Shown here in pieces: positions 10,996 through 21,354 of a stretch of DNA of 64,000 nucleotides. The translations under genes were made by a program, and so were the position numbers. The stretch is from Agrocybe praecox (taxonomy: Eukaryota; Basidiomycota; Agaricomycetes; Agaricales; Agrocybaceae). The stretch lies in assembly GCA_964017145.1 (NCBI GenBank), contig OZ024842.1, positions 1,550,001 to 1,614,000 of the forward strand. The letters are read 5' to 3'. A model generated the notes under the pieces. The model was not told where the DNA came from. It made no database searches and was given only the letters and a program-made list of their open reading frames with translations. Within the stretch, counting starts at the first letter, position 1, and each line of letters begins with the position of its first letter.

Positions 10996-13264
10996 ATGCA
11001 CTCACTCTCGTCTTCGTCTTCAAACTCGTCGAGATCTGGTTCTCCAGACACTCGTGCGACGACACCGTCATCTGAGTCTCTTGACTCCCTATCTTCCACT
11101 TATGCGCACATTCCAACCGACGACGTGAGGCCAGAAACCCTGGCCAAAATTTTCACCGAACATATGACGGGCGGCTGCATGGGACTCATCGTCGAGCACG
11201 GCAATGAACTCATGTTTATGCAGTCAATGTGCAAGGAGGATTGGTCGGAGCACAATGAGCCCACTGTTGGCAAATACTTCGTTTCATCCACCTACCGACC
11301 CGTTGAGCTTGTACGTTCCTTTCGCTCAAGAAAAGTGAACATTATACTTATGTTAGGGATTCTAGTCGAAGGCATTGATCTCTACTGACCCTATCCATGC
11401 TAATCATCACAACCTCTTCTCTTTGTCTTCTTTGCGTGCTGTTGTATCATATTCCGTGAACTCTCGGACCACTTTACACATCCTCGAAAGACCTACTTTT
11501 GTGTACCCACTCCTCAAGTACGACACCGCGCATAGTTTGGCCCCATCTCACGACCTACTTGCGGGGAATATCCCCACTCTCGACCAATGGAGGACTCTGT
11601 GGAAAACATGGGACCTCATCACGCTCCAGATGATTCCCCTAACCATGCTTCACCAGAAACCCATCGATCTGCGTCACAAATGCTTGTTCTACATTGGGCA
11701 TATACCGACGTACGTTCATATCTTTTCCTCTATACACGGAATTCTAATTGTATCCATCTGTTTCAGATTTTTAGATATGCTAATTTCCAAAGCAATTGGA
11801 GGTGAAGCAACGGAACCCAAATACTTTTGGAACATCTTTGAGGTAAACTTTAATTCTTTACATGTTAGAATTGTACTCAAAGCATAATCAGAGAGGCATT
11901 GACCCTCACGTCGATGATCCGGACCACTGTCACGTATGGACTTTTTTATCACTACTTAGAAATGTGACTTACTGATTAACCCTTCAGAACCATTCAGAAG
12001 TTCCGGAGAAGGATGAAGATTGGCCCATATTGGAAACTATCATTGGATTCCGCAATGGTGTCCGTGCTCGCCTCCAGAGACTCTACGAAGATATCGAAAG
12101 TGGAAAGCGTCCATTGACTCGCAATATCGCTCGTACGCTCGTGATGACCCACGAGCACGAAGGCTTCCACATCGAGGTTAGCATGATTCTTCCAAAAAAA
12201 ATTGTACACGAAATACTCATAGACCTCTATCAGACCCTGTTGTACATGCTTATTCAAAGAGCAGGGAGCGGTACGCTACCCCCCTCTGGATTTACTATCC
12301 CTCCATGGGAGCAACTAGCAGCCCAATGGGCATCAACGCCTCTTCCTAGCTCTCCTATAGTCTTAGTGGGCCCAGCCGATATAATCATGGGCCATGATGA
12401 CTCCGAAGGAGACGATATGGTCCCAGAGCTCGCGGAATCCGTCGTTCGCGGTCACACGTTTGGATGGGACAATGAGAGTCCCAGTCGTCGAGTGCATGTT
12501 GGTGCTTTCAAGGCGGAATGGCGTCCGGTTACGAATGGGGAATTCGAGCGCTTCTGGAAAGGAGCGGGTAAAGATGCCGTGCAGATGCCGAAGAGTTGGG
12601 TGATTGAAGAAGACGTCCTTAAGGTGCGCTCATCCGCTTAGTACATATGTCGTTCTTCCTTATGCTGAACGAAAATAAGGTGCGCACGATGTATGGCCCT
12701 GTGCCTATGGATGCGGCGGAACATTGGCCAGTGCTCACGTCATACGACGACCTTGAGCGCTACGCGCAATATAAAGGCGGTCGCCTCCCTACTGAGCCTG
12801 AACTCAGGCTTTTCCTCGATCTGTACGACGTCGGCCATGAAGGTGGTGCGAACGTTGGTTTCCGCAACTGGCATCCTGTCGCGTGAGTGTTTCCAAAATT
12901 TTAATATCTAGTCGTAAGTTAATTTAATTGCAGAGCGACGACTGGGTTGAATGAGTACCACGGCAAAGGCTCCAATGGTGGCGTCTGGGAATGGACGTCG
13001 ACTGTTTTTGATACACACGATGGGCTGGTGCCTACCAAGCTGTTCACCGGTTACTCCACAGATTTCTTCGATACCAAGCATCAAGTCGCGGTAAGTACTG
13101 AATTAAATACATTTTTACTGGTATATTAAATTTCTGTTTTGATTCAGCTTGGCGCTTCATATGCTACTATTCCTCGGCTAGCCGGGAGGCGTACTGTCAG
13201 AAACTTCTATCAACATAATTATCCTTACCCATGGATAGGCGGAAGAGTCGTGTACGATGCTTGA
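10996..13264 (+). CDS. DinB_2 / FGE-sulfatase protein, ergothioneine sulfoxide-synthase-like
   Basis: Nine exons (10996-11310, 11366-11709, 11767-11842, 11892-11933, 11988-12176, 12234-12623, 12680-12882, 12934-13090, 13148-13264) give 610 aa. The C-terminal two thirds have the layout of EgtB and the second half of fungal Egt1. A DinB_2 helical domain carries a candidate iron ligand in YIGHIPT and the metal motif H-x3-H-x-E (HEGFHIE). A formylglycine-generating-enzyme-like domain follows (GGRLPTEPE, GGVWEWTS, RNFYQHNYPYPWIG). Such enzymes join cysteine or a related thiol to trimethylhistidine using O2 and non-haem iron. The N-terminal 100 residues are Ser-rich and unlike the roughly 330-residue SAM methyltransferase that starts fungal Egt1, and I see none upstream. 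It may be a paralogue with a different substrate. Confidence 0.8.
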
Positions 13265-13429
13265 TTTCTTGTTTGCTGATATGTATATAACCCCCACTTA
13301 TGCATCTATGTATTTATATAATTTGTTCCAATAAAGATAGGGTATGATGATAGATGTACATGAAACAGCGAAAAAGCATTGATCAGAATTAGTCGGGCGA
13401 TAATAAAGTAACACATAAAAGCATTATTG

Positions 13430-14678
13430 TCATGATGAGTCGAGAAGGAGCCGCCACATTCCAAAGAGAATGTTAACAAGAAATCCCACGGTGATGCCCA
13501 TGGACATCCGACGTCTGAAAATTATGTGAGTATAAGCGAATTGAAATAGTGAAGGCTACGACGTACGAGAACACAACGCTAGAAGGGGTATCTACCTCGC
13601 TGCCATCATCCCAGAACACAGCTGGTTTCCTGCTGCGCATGAAAAATAACGGCAGGAAGGGGAAGAAAAACCCGACAAGCATGCCTTGTAGTACCGAGGC
13701 GCTAGAAGAATCGGATTGTGACAGAGTTGCGCTTCCTACGTTGTCCATAGAATCAATCCACTGTTCTTCGAGAGCACGGGCATGTTCGTCGTCTACATTA
13801 TCATAAGCACAATATTGCGGGAAAATAATTGGGGACATATTTACACTCTTCTTCGGTGGCAAAATCAAGGTCAAGATAATTAGATGATGATTGACTATGG
13901 AATTGCCGCCTGAAGTTTTCGATGTCTTCTGGAGAGAAGCCGACGGAGGCAAGCCTGTCAAACCCTCGTAAGGGCTGTATTTGAGATGTCTGGCAATGTA
14001 ACGCAGGTCAGCGATGAGGAAGCGAGCGATGTGGACGAGGATCAACTCACCTGAGCTTTGGTATCCTCTTCTACTGCTTCAGGGTCCATAACAGGGCCCA
14101 CAGAGCAATGTATCCAAGTTGTAGAACCTTTCTTTTTTGCATCCGTCGTCCCCGCCCCCACCCCCGCATCTGCAGCCAAAGTGTCCGCCCGTTGCTGACG
14201 CTCTTCCAGCGAGGCCAACCATGCGTATAACAGAGTCCCATCAGTCAAAAGACGACCTGAGTGTATAAGCCTAAGGCGGCGATTCTGTAGCTCAGGTCGC
14301 GTTTCTCGAATCTGTAGACGATGTCATCAATTTGAAGCTTTACAAAAAGAAAAGACTAACCCTTCGTTTCACATCCCTCACTGAATCTAACTTGTCCACA
14401 GAGATAGTCAAATCGGGGGCACCCTCTGTAAAGCGTACTACAAGGTCTCGAAATGTCGGTTCGGGCGTGTGTGCAAGGTCCTCCTGTCCTGCGGCGGCTG
14501 CTTCACTACTGGAAGCCTGGCTCTCCAAGTCGTCAAGTTCATCGTATATAGGATCGACAGCTCGTCGTTTCCCTTTTGCCCGTTCACTGAGCATGTTGGA
14601 GCCAGATATGAAAGTGAGCCCAGGTCCCCACACACGACTCTTTTGGGAGATGGCAACTCTTCTCAAGCGAGCCTTCAC
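13430..14678 (-). CDS. DSC3: DSC E3 ubiquitin ligase subunit 3 (Dsc3)
   Basis: Component of the Golgi/endosomal Dsc ubiquitin ligase that cleaves the SREBP homologue and removes orphan membrane proteins. Five exons (14361-14678, 14051-14311, 13845-13974, 13567-13792, 13430-13514) give 339 aa with all phases consistent. A ubiquitin-like domain (VVRFTEGAPDLTISVDKL ... LRLIHSGRLL) is followed by the conserved C-terminal domain (LRGFDRLASVGFSPEDIENF, EEQWIDSMD) and two membrane segments (LVGFFFPFLPLFFM and GITVGFLVNILFGMW). An in-frame ATG at 14594 (residue 29) is an equally possible start. Convergent with the upstream plus-strand gene. Confidence 0.88.
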
Positions 14679-15024
14679 GCGACAAATTCATTATTGATGT
14701 GGTTTACGTAATTCATATGACGCAAACTCCTTGAATTCCTTCAACCTGAGGCTTAAAGCTTAACCAGCTTAACAAGCAATCCCTTGCGCAATTATATATT
14801 TACCGAGCTCACACCAATGGAGCCATGCATCGTTTCAAGGAGAAACAAGAGGAACTGTTGCAAAACACTGCCCGCCATACACGTGATCTCCGGAGTCGGG
14901 AGTTGCTTGACATCGTTCAGCTCGGAGCCTTGGACTGTTCTCATTTCTCAACCTACTAGGCGCTGGTTCGTCTACCAAACATTGGCCTGGTGCCATTAAC
15001 GAGATAAACGAATAACTGGATATC
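14679..15024. other. Divergent promoter region, Dsc3 / carbonic anhydrase
   Basis: About 350 bp between two divergent starts. Contains AGGCTTAAAGCTTAACC-like direct and inverted TTAA-rich words near 14750-14775. No gene supported. Confidence 0.4.
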
Positions 15025-16213
15025 ATGTTTACTGTCAAATTCCTCACGTTCATGTTCCTGCTCATGCTCGTTTCTGCACATCCTGTCGTTGTCGATCTCT
15101 CGCCGCGCACTCCGTCTACTCAAAGGTCTGTGCAGGTTCCATTGGATGGTACTTTGAATCATACGAGGGGCGTACATACACTACAAGATCTATTCGATGG
15201 GAATATCAAGTGTCAGGGCGCACGGGTGGATTCTAAGAAACTAGCGGAAGAAGGTGAGAATGACTCCGCTGTACCGTTTTGAAATGAATTCAAATATCCC
15301 TGTAGACCCTTCATTTATGTTTTTGGGCTGCGTGGATAATAAGTGAGTATCTCCAAGATAATATGCGTGTGATAATCTATGACGATTGCACCCTCGCATA
15401 GATTAAGCCCCGGCAGTATTTTCAATGCGCCAGCTGGATCTATCTTGTCCCATAACAATATTGCCAATCAGTATTCATCAAAGGACTCCAGCGCGTATGT
15501 CAAATAAATATAAAGTAGATGACTTAAACTTTGACCATCTTACAGAGAAAGCGCTGTTGCGTATGCCGTTGAAGATCTCCATGTGCAGCACGTTATCGTT
15601 CTTGGTCATTACGGATGCAAAGGCGTGGAGACAGCAATCACTAAATCGAACAGTGCAAGCCGACTCGTTCGAAAATGGGTCAAGTCAATTTCAGAATTGT
15701 ATTCTACGTCAAGAAGACGTGAAATTGTGATCCTCCGTGATTCGCGTAAACCCAAACGAGGTCGCGATGAAGGCATACATACCGCACCCCCTGCCTCTGA
15801 CGGTATGTTGCTTTCTGATAGTACTTATGAAATTGGAATTTGATGTCTTTCTGAAGCTGGATTCCGAGCACTTGTCGAAGAGAACGTCAAGCGGAGCGTT
15901 GGCGAACTTCGCAAAAGCAATATCCTGGCTGAGGTGTGCTATTTGATACATTAAAAATGACCATGCTTACCTTTTCCACTACTAGGCATACAAGAAGAAA
16001 GATGCCAATCATACATTCGTCCATGGATTTGTATACGATGAAGTTACAGGAGACGTTCACGATCTTGGGATTTCTTTTGGTCCTCGGGGTGTGAAGATAC
16101 CTCATGTGCCATTCAAGGCTTTGGCTGCAGCGAAGAACTTCCACCGCGGAAGCGACAGGCCGCATATCTCTAAAGGGAAATCATGGGATTTCTCGACTTA
16201 CTTCCCCCAGTAG
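15025..16213 (+). CDS. Secreted beta-class carbonic anhydrase
   Basis: Interconverts CO2 and bicarbonate. Six exons (15025-15253, 15306-15342, 15402-15494, 15546-15802, 15857-15933, 15986-16213) give 306 aa. The first 20 residues are a signal peptide (MFTVKFLTFMFLLMLVSA), so the protein is probably exported. The zinc ligands of the beta class are present: Cys in GCVDNK, then HYGC (HxxC). GSIFNAPAG and AVAYAVEDLHVQHVIVLGH match the fold. The usual motif CxDxR reads C-V-D-N-K here, with Lys made by an exon junction (AA plus A), replacing the Arg that normally pairs with the Asp. The C-terminal HTFVHGFVYDEVTGDVHDL is a normal beta-CA tail. The tiny exon 2 (37 nt) carries the Cys-Asp pair. Confidence 0.87.
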
Positions 16214-16568
16214 ACATTAATTTGATAATATAGTTCACTTTCTTGTACATGACCATAAACGAAAGAAAAGATGAAATTACGACTTGAAATTAACGATCAA
16301 TAGAGAGAGAAACATACTACTGACCAACTACTGACGTCTGTGTTTGAATTTCAACAGGTAAAGGTAACACTAGGTTCCGGTCACATCCTAGTAGTGACCT
16401 CTTGAGCGTAGTTACAATGATGTGGAACTTTTTTAAAATTCTATCTATCAAGCTGGACAGATCCAACTGTTTTTGAACACGTCAGAATGTTTTCAAAAGC
16501 CCAAATCAACCTCCACATATGACGAAGCGTCTAGCCTTCTCACCAACGCGTACTAGGCGCTCAATTCC
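16214..16568. other. Intergenic, nothing recognised
   Basis: AT-rich 3' flank of the carbonic anhydrase gene. No convincing open frame or repeat. Confidence 0.4.
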
Positions 16569-16664
16569 GTGAGAAATTTGGGCAGCGATAACTTGGCGAT
16601 AACTCACTTTGCCATTGTTTACTTCATGACCACCACAATCCCATACACCCGAATACTGTCACCT

Positions 16665-17331
16665 ATGCATCAAACTCGCTCAAAGAAGTACGACGATGGT
16701 TTGACCAAGCAGCAGAGATATGTGATGAGGTTAGTCCTTCGTACAATATCCATTCTATGTGACCTGATAGTGATCAACCAGAAACAAAGAGAAAGTATAC
16801 CAAGCCAATGCCGCTAGACGCAGAAAGGAGCGCGAAGAGAAAAGGCGAGCCACCTAATCCTTCTGGACGACCCTTTGTTTTGACCTGCTACGTTCCAGGA
16901 GAGCCAGAAACGGCGGCGCATCGAGCGAACCGTTCACGCCCTCCGGAACCCCAACCGACGATGGCTCGGTACGGACAGAGGCCGATATTCAGCAAACAGC
17001 CGCGTTAATTGAAGAGTCCAATCTCCTATTCCTTGACTGGACGAAGGATATAGACGATGCGATAGCACGGTTCGACATGTGTTGGAATATGAAATACGGA
17101 TGGATAAACCGGACGCCATTCCCAGGTTCTAAGACGGAAAAATTCCTGCAAGACAAGATCGAGTCCTCTTCGGAACTGTTGGAAAAACTGCGCCACGTGT
17201 TGGGGGTTATCGACTCAAGCACTGACGATTGGGACCTCGCATTAGACCGCGTACAGATGACTTCTTCCAAGACGGCCCAAATGACTCGCATTTTAAGTTA
17301 CTTCAATCGTAGCGAAGTCAAAAACGAGTAA
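16665..17331 (+). pseudogene. Probably broken gene, unknown function
   Basis: A frame starting MHQTRSKKYDDG (ATG 16665) runs to a GTTAGT donor at 16730. Joined to either of two good acceptors (ending 16781 or 16817) it continues in one frame as a basic helix (ANAARRRKEREEKRRA) and then hits TAA at 16855-16857. The same frame is open again for 157 codons (SEPFTPSGTPTDDG, FLDWTKDIDDAIARFD, LLEKLRHVLGVIDSS) to a stop at 17329. The composition looks coding on both sides of the TAA and there is no splice pair that removes it cleanly. I read it as a nonsense-inactivated or misassembled gene; a real but unusual intron remains possible. The family was not recognised. Confidence 0.4.
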
Positions 17332-17965
17332 AACAATATCACTTAATTTTGATATCATGAAGAAACTTCAAGGAAAACATCGCTATGAATCTCAATCTCA
17401 ATCCCGAGTCGCATCAATTGGGCCTTCCCACAGAAATTTGCAGTAGGGGAACCTCGATTGTACGCTATGGGTTTCACACGTAGTCAGCGATAGGTCTCTA
17501 ATACTTGCCCGACTTCGCTACTTTACTGACTTCAGAAGGTACAATCCACATCAGATATCCCTCTTGTGTGCCCTGGCGCACGGTCGCATACTCCGTAAAT
17601 CACCCCTCAAGTCGCGACTACTACCATTGTCCCGCTCGAGTCTCCGACGTCCCTAGCTAAGGGATAAGGACACTGCCAAAGATGGGGGATGTGCGTGCAC
17701 AAGGTACGTTACTATACTAGCCATGGGTCGGAGGTTTCAATACTGTTTCAAAGGATCATCAACAATATGTGCATTTCGGGCCATTATCCAACTATCAAGC
17801 ACACATTCGTTCGCATCTTATTTCTCGATTAAAATGTAAAAGAACACACATTGATATTTCATGTAAGTTACATGCCATACAAAACCGTTCCATGTACAAT
17901 ACAATGTACGAGAATAATAGTAAATCTAACTGCGAAAACGAACATCTAACATATCTATCTAATGT
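17332..17965. other. Intergenic, nothing recognised
   Basis: AT-rich; downstream flank of the zinc-finger gene. No gene or clear repeat seen. Confidence 0.4.
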
Positions 17966-19724
17966 CTACAATTGCAAGGCCAGAGAGGAGGTTTCCTGGG
18001 CCATTCTTTTTTGTCTTCTTACCCATCTATCTACGATCTCTTTCGAACAGATTAAACCGTGGGCTGCGTTCAAGTGCCGTCTCAAATCATATCCTCGGTT
18101 GAAGACATAATCACAGGATTGCTGTGTGCCGCTGAGCGGTTCAGTCGCGTCCTCGTCTACCAACTCTTGCACATGCGGGAAGGGGCAGCGTAGAGCTTTC
18201 GCCTCTTTCAAGCGTACTTCCGCACGTTTAGCATACGCGTTCCCGGTCATCGCGTCAATGTCGAACATGGCCTCCTGGTCCTCACCTTCAGACAAGTCAT
18301 CCTGACTCAAGTCTGGACCAGAGGTCTCATCAGCAGCTATATGACATTTGGCTAGATGACGCTGTAACAAGTGCTTATATCCAAAACTGGAATCGCAGTC
18401 TGCGTGGTGGCAAGTGAAATCCCTTTTACCGCGGTGTGTGACGTTTGTATGGGTGTTCAAGGCGTTTTTCTAGATGCGTATTTACTGTCAGCCTCTGCGA
18501 CGAAGAAAACGAAGAAGAGTTAAAGAGGTCTTACAGATTTGAAATCTTTATCGCATCCAACGAATTCGCATTTCCAGTCTCGGCCTTGTTCACCGCCTCT
18601 ACGTTTCTTTTTAGGAGGTCTATCGGTTTCGTTACCTGAGTCAGCATCACCAAGTTCCATCTCCGCATGTCGTTCTTCGTGTAATTTTATGTGGGCCCGT
18701 AAATTTGCCTGGCTTGCGAAGGTTTTACCATGGCAAGACGGATGTGCACATACTGGGGGATGACTGGTCCGAATGTGGGATTGTAGAGCAGACCAGGTGG
18801 AGAAGTATTTAGGGGATGCATCGTCAGATGGAACACAGCTTTGGTAGGAACAAGCGTATCGTTTTTCTGTGGACGAATTGAGACACGTTGTAAATTGAAA
18901 GATTGAAAGAAAGAAAGATGCTCACCGTCGTGTGTCTTCTGATGCGTGCGGAGGTGTTGATTTGTGTCAAAAGATTTTGTGCAGCCTTCATGATCACAGA
19001 TATACGGTTTGGTGCCCGGAGGAGAATGCTCTGAGCAGATATGCGTCCGCAATTGATGGTGCTTGGAAAAGGCCTCATGGCAGCCTGCCTCGTTACACTT
19101 CAAGGCATGTAAGACAACTGAAGATATTGAAAGAATATTAATGGACTCACCTTGTAGGGTTTGGCACCATCGTGCCATGATGTATGGGCCCGTAGGTGCT
19201 GAGCTGTCCAGAATCGTTTTCCACAATCTGTCCTTTCGCAAAGGAAAGGACGGGCAGTTTCAGGAAGATGGGACCGAACGTGCGCATTAAGATGAGTTTC
19301 TCTGAGATAAGACTTCCCGCATGTTTCGCAAGTGAATGGCCTCTTGAGTACGTGTCAGAATACTTGTTTAGAGTAGGAGGGTAGTCCACGGTACCTGGCC
19401 GGTGTGCGACCGCTCGTGCTCTTCTAATCTCGACGGTTTGCTATATGCTTTGTCGCAGCCTTCATATGTACATTCAAAACACTTCTTTTTCTTGGGAACA
19501 AGCACTCCATTGACTATGATGTGCTGTACTTTAGAGCTTGAGGCTTGGGGTGTATCTAAGTCTGAGTGTTCAGGAAGAGGTGTTGCCGAACTTGGTGTTG
19601 GGCTCAAATGCAGAACTAGGGAGTCAGCGTCCCTTGTGGATTTCCTTTTCCCCAATATCGTTGTTTGAGAAGGAAGTTCCATGAGAAAAGCAGACGTGCG
19701 GTGAAAAGGTACTGGGGCTGACAT
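17966..19724 (-). CDS. Ten-finger C2H2 protein, TFIIIA-like
   Basis: Five exons (19395-19724, 19151-19342, 18926-19097, 18535-18866, 17966-18469) give 509 aa. Ten C2H2 fingers run from about residue 85 to 485. Examples are CTYEGCDKAYSKPSRLEEH, CETCGKSYLRETHLNAH and CHHADCDSSFGYKHLLQRH. The last one is split by a long insert before CDYVFNRGYDLRRH. Finger number, the TGxRPF-type linker after finger 1, the basic KKKRR insert between fingers 7 and 8 and the distant last finger suit fungal TFIIIA (Pzf1), which binds the internal promoter of 5S rRNA genes and starts Pol III assembly. The N-terminal 70 residues are Ser/Pro-rich. Another multi-finger regulator cannot be excluded without alignment. 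Confidence 0.72.
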
Positions 19725-20091
19725 TAATTAGTGGAACCCTTAACAAATGTTGGGTGAACTGATTCTGATTGGCTGTATAAGTTTGGCATTGCTTGACTGC
19801 AGCCTCTCAAACTCCGACTTGAGTCCCTGAACGCTGCTTGTCTTTTGCTTTGACCGTGAACTTTGAAGTGCCAGTGCCCCAGACTTGAGGGAGCTTTCTA
19901 CTTTTGATCCTGATTGAAGATAACCCCTCGATGCTACTCTTTAGCATCAATCTTCTCCGAGTTCAAAATGTGACTTAGGCCAGAAGCCCATCAATCGTCC
20001 AACAATCCAGTCCAGTTTTGATTCATAAAGGCAGCCGCAACTTTGGGACTCGCCCAAACTCCTAGACTTTTGGCATAACTGTGGGAGTAGA
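19725..20091. other. Divergent promoter region, no gene
   Basis: Spacer between the TFIIIA-like gene and the membrane-protein gene. Contains repeated GACTTGAG/GAACTTTGA-type words around 19815-19890 but no open frame. Confidence 0.35.
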
Positions 20092-21100
20092 ATGGCTCTG
20101 AAATTTCAAACTTTCAGGTATGCAATATGCTGTAAGTCAGTTCACTCACTAGGGGATGCTTGTGCATTGACGACATTTTGCGGATAGTTATCATTGCTTT
20201 GACCGCTGCTGTTTCTATGGGTATAGGAGCCGCTTTGTCGTACATTCATACGCGCCAAGGAACATTATGGTTGCTTCTGGCTGTTGAATCGGCGAGCCTC
20301 ATGAGGTCTGTGTGGTCGTAAGTTATATCACGACAAATCACCTTTCAGGAATTATAAACCGGGGTTTTTCTTAGGTTAACTCGGAAGCGAATATTTTCTT
20401 CGCCACAAACAGTAGCTTCGGAGACCATAGGACTTTTTGTCCTATTTCCCTTTCAACTTAGTAAGCGTGATATATTTCTTGCTATGCTAAAATTCTCAAC
20501 ATGACACAGTTGTCACTTTACTCGCTCCTAGCATGTCACCGAGGCATAGCATCTACGCAAACGTATTTATGGCACTGAAGGTATTTTGTGTTATAAGTGG
20601 GATTCTTCGTACGTTCTTTCCGTTGATCTTTCCATGAGACACCACTTAGCATCCAAACTATGCTAGATTTGACATACACCATTGGACTTATGATGATATC
20701 TATGCTGACAGTACCAGCGTTTGACCCGGATGTCTGGATGCGTGACATTGACTCATCCCCGTCCCCATTTCCTTTAGGAATAATATCTGGTTACCTCTTT
20801 CCATGCGTCGCAAGCCATTTTCCCGGACCTAATCCAATGTGCTCTCCTTCTGAGCCGCCTCCTACTCCTTGTCTCCCGACATGCTCGCCTAATTGTACTC
20901 TTCATGGACGCAGAAACATTTCTGCCCCTAAGGAAGCCGAATATGGAAGGGTTCCCAGCACATCTAACTTTCCGGCGTCGCAAGTTGTGCGTCAAAAAGA
21001 GGGGGAACGTAGACTCCCTGTATTACCACATACGCTTATAAGAGTTCCTAATGCTGCTGAAAGAAGGGCATCTATATACGTTGATCTTCCTATTTTGTAG
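20092..21100 (+). CDS. Four-helix (MARVEL-like) membrane protein, Pro-rich tail
   Basis: Five exons that I joined by phase (20092-20131, 20188-20317, 20375-20460, 20510-20608, 20667-21100) give 262 aa starting MALKFQTFRYAIC. Hydrophobic stretches IIALTAAVSMGIGAALSYI, TLWLLLAVESASLM, TIGLFVLFPFQLIVTLLA and a fourth around KVFCVISGILHLTYTIGLMM make four membrane spans in the first 150 residues. The FRYAIC opening and short loops resemble fungal MARVEL-type tetraspans, but I cannot confirm the family. The C-terminal 110 residues are Pro/Ser-rich with a Cys-rich spot (PTPCLPTCSPNC) and are probably cytosolic. Because the exons are short and split, simple ORF calling would miss most of this gene. 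Confidence 0.65.
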
Positions 21101-21354
21101 ACCCCCTATTTTTAATTAGTGTGTGACAGAAACGCGAGAGATCACGGTGTTACGCGACGCGGAGGCGCGTTGCTGAGTCATCAATAGGGTATGGATTGTT
21201 TGGGATGACAGATGACAACAAGCTTTAACCTAACGAAAATCAACCCACGCACGCGTCCTTTCATTCAACCATCCACGAGCACCAGATTGATCGACGGCGC
21301 GGCCACGTCCTCAGTCTTTCTTTTGCTCGCCTTTTCTCTTTTTTCACAACAACC

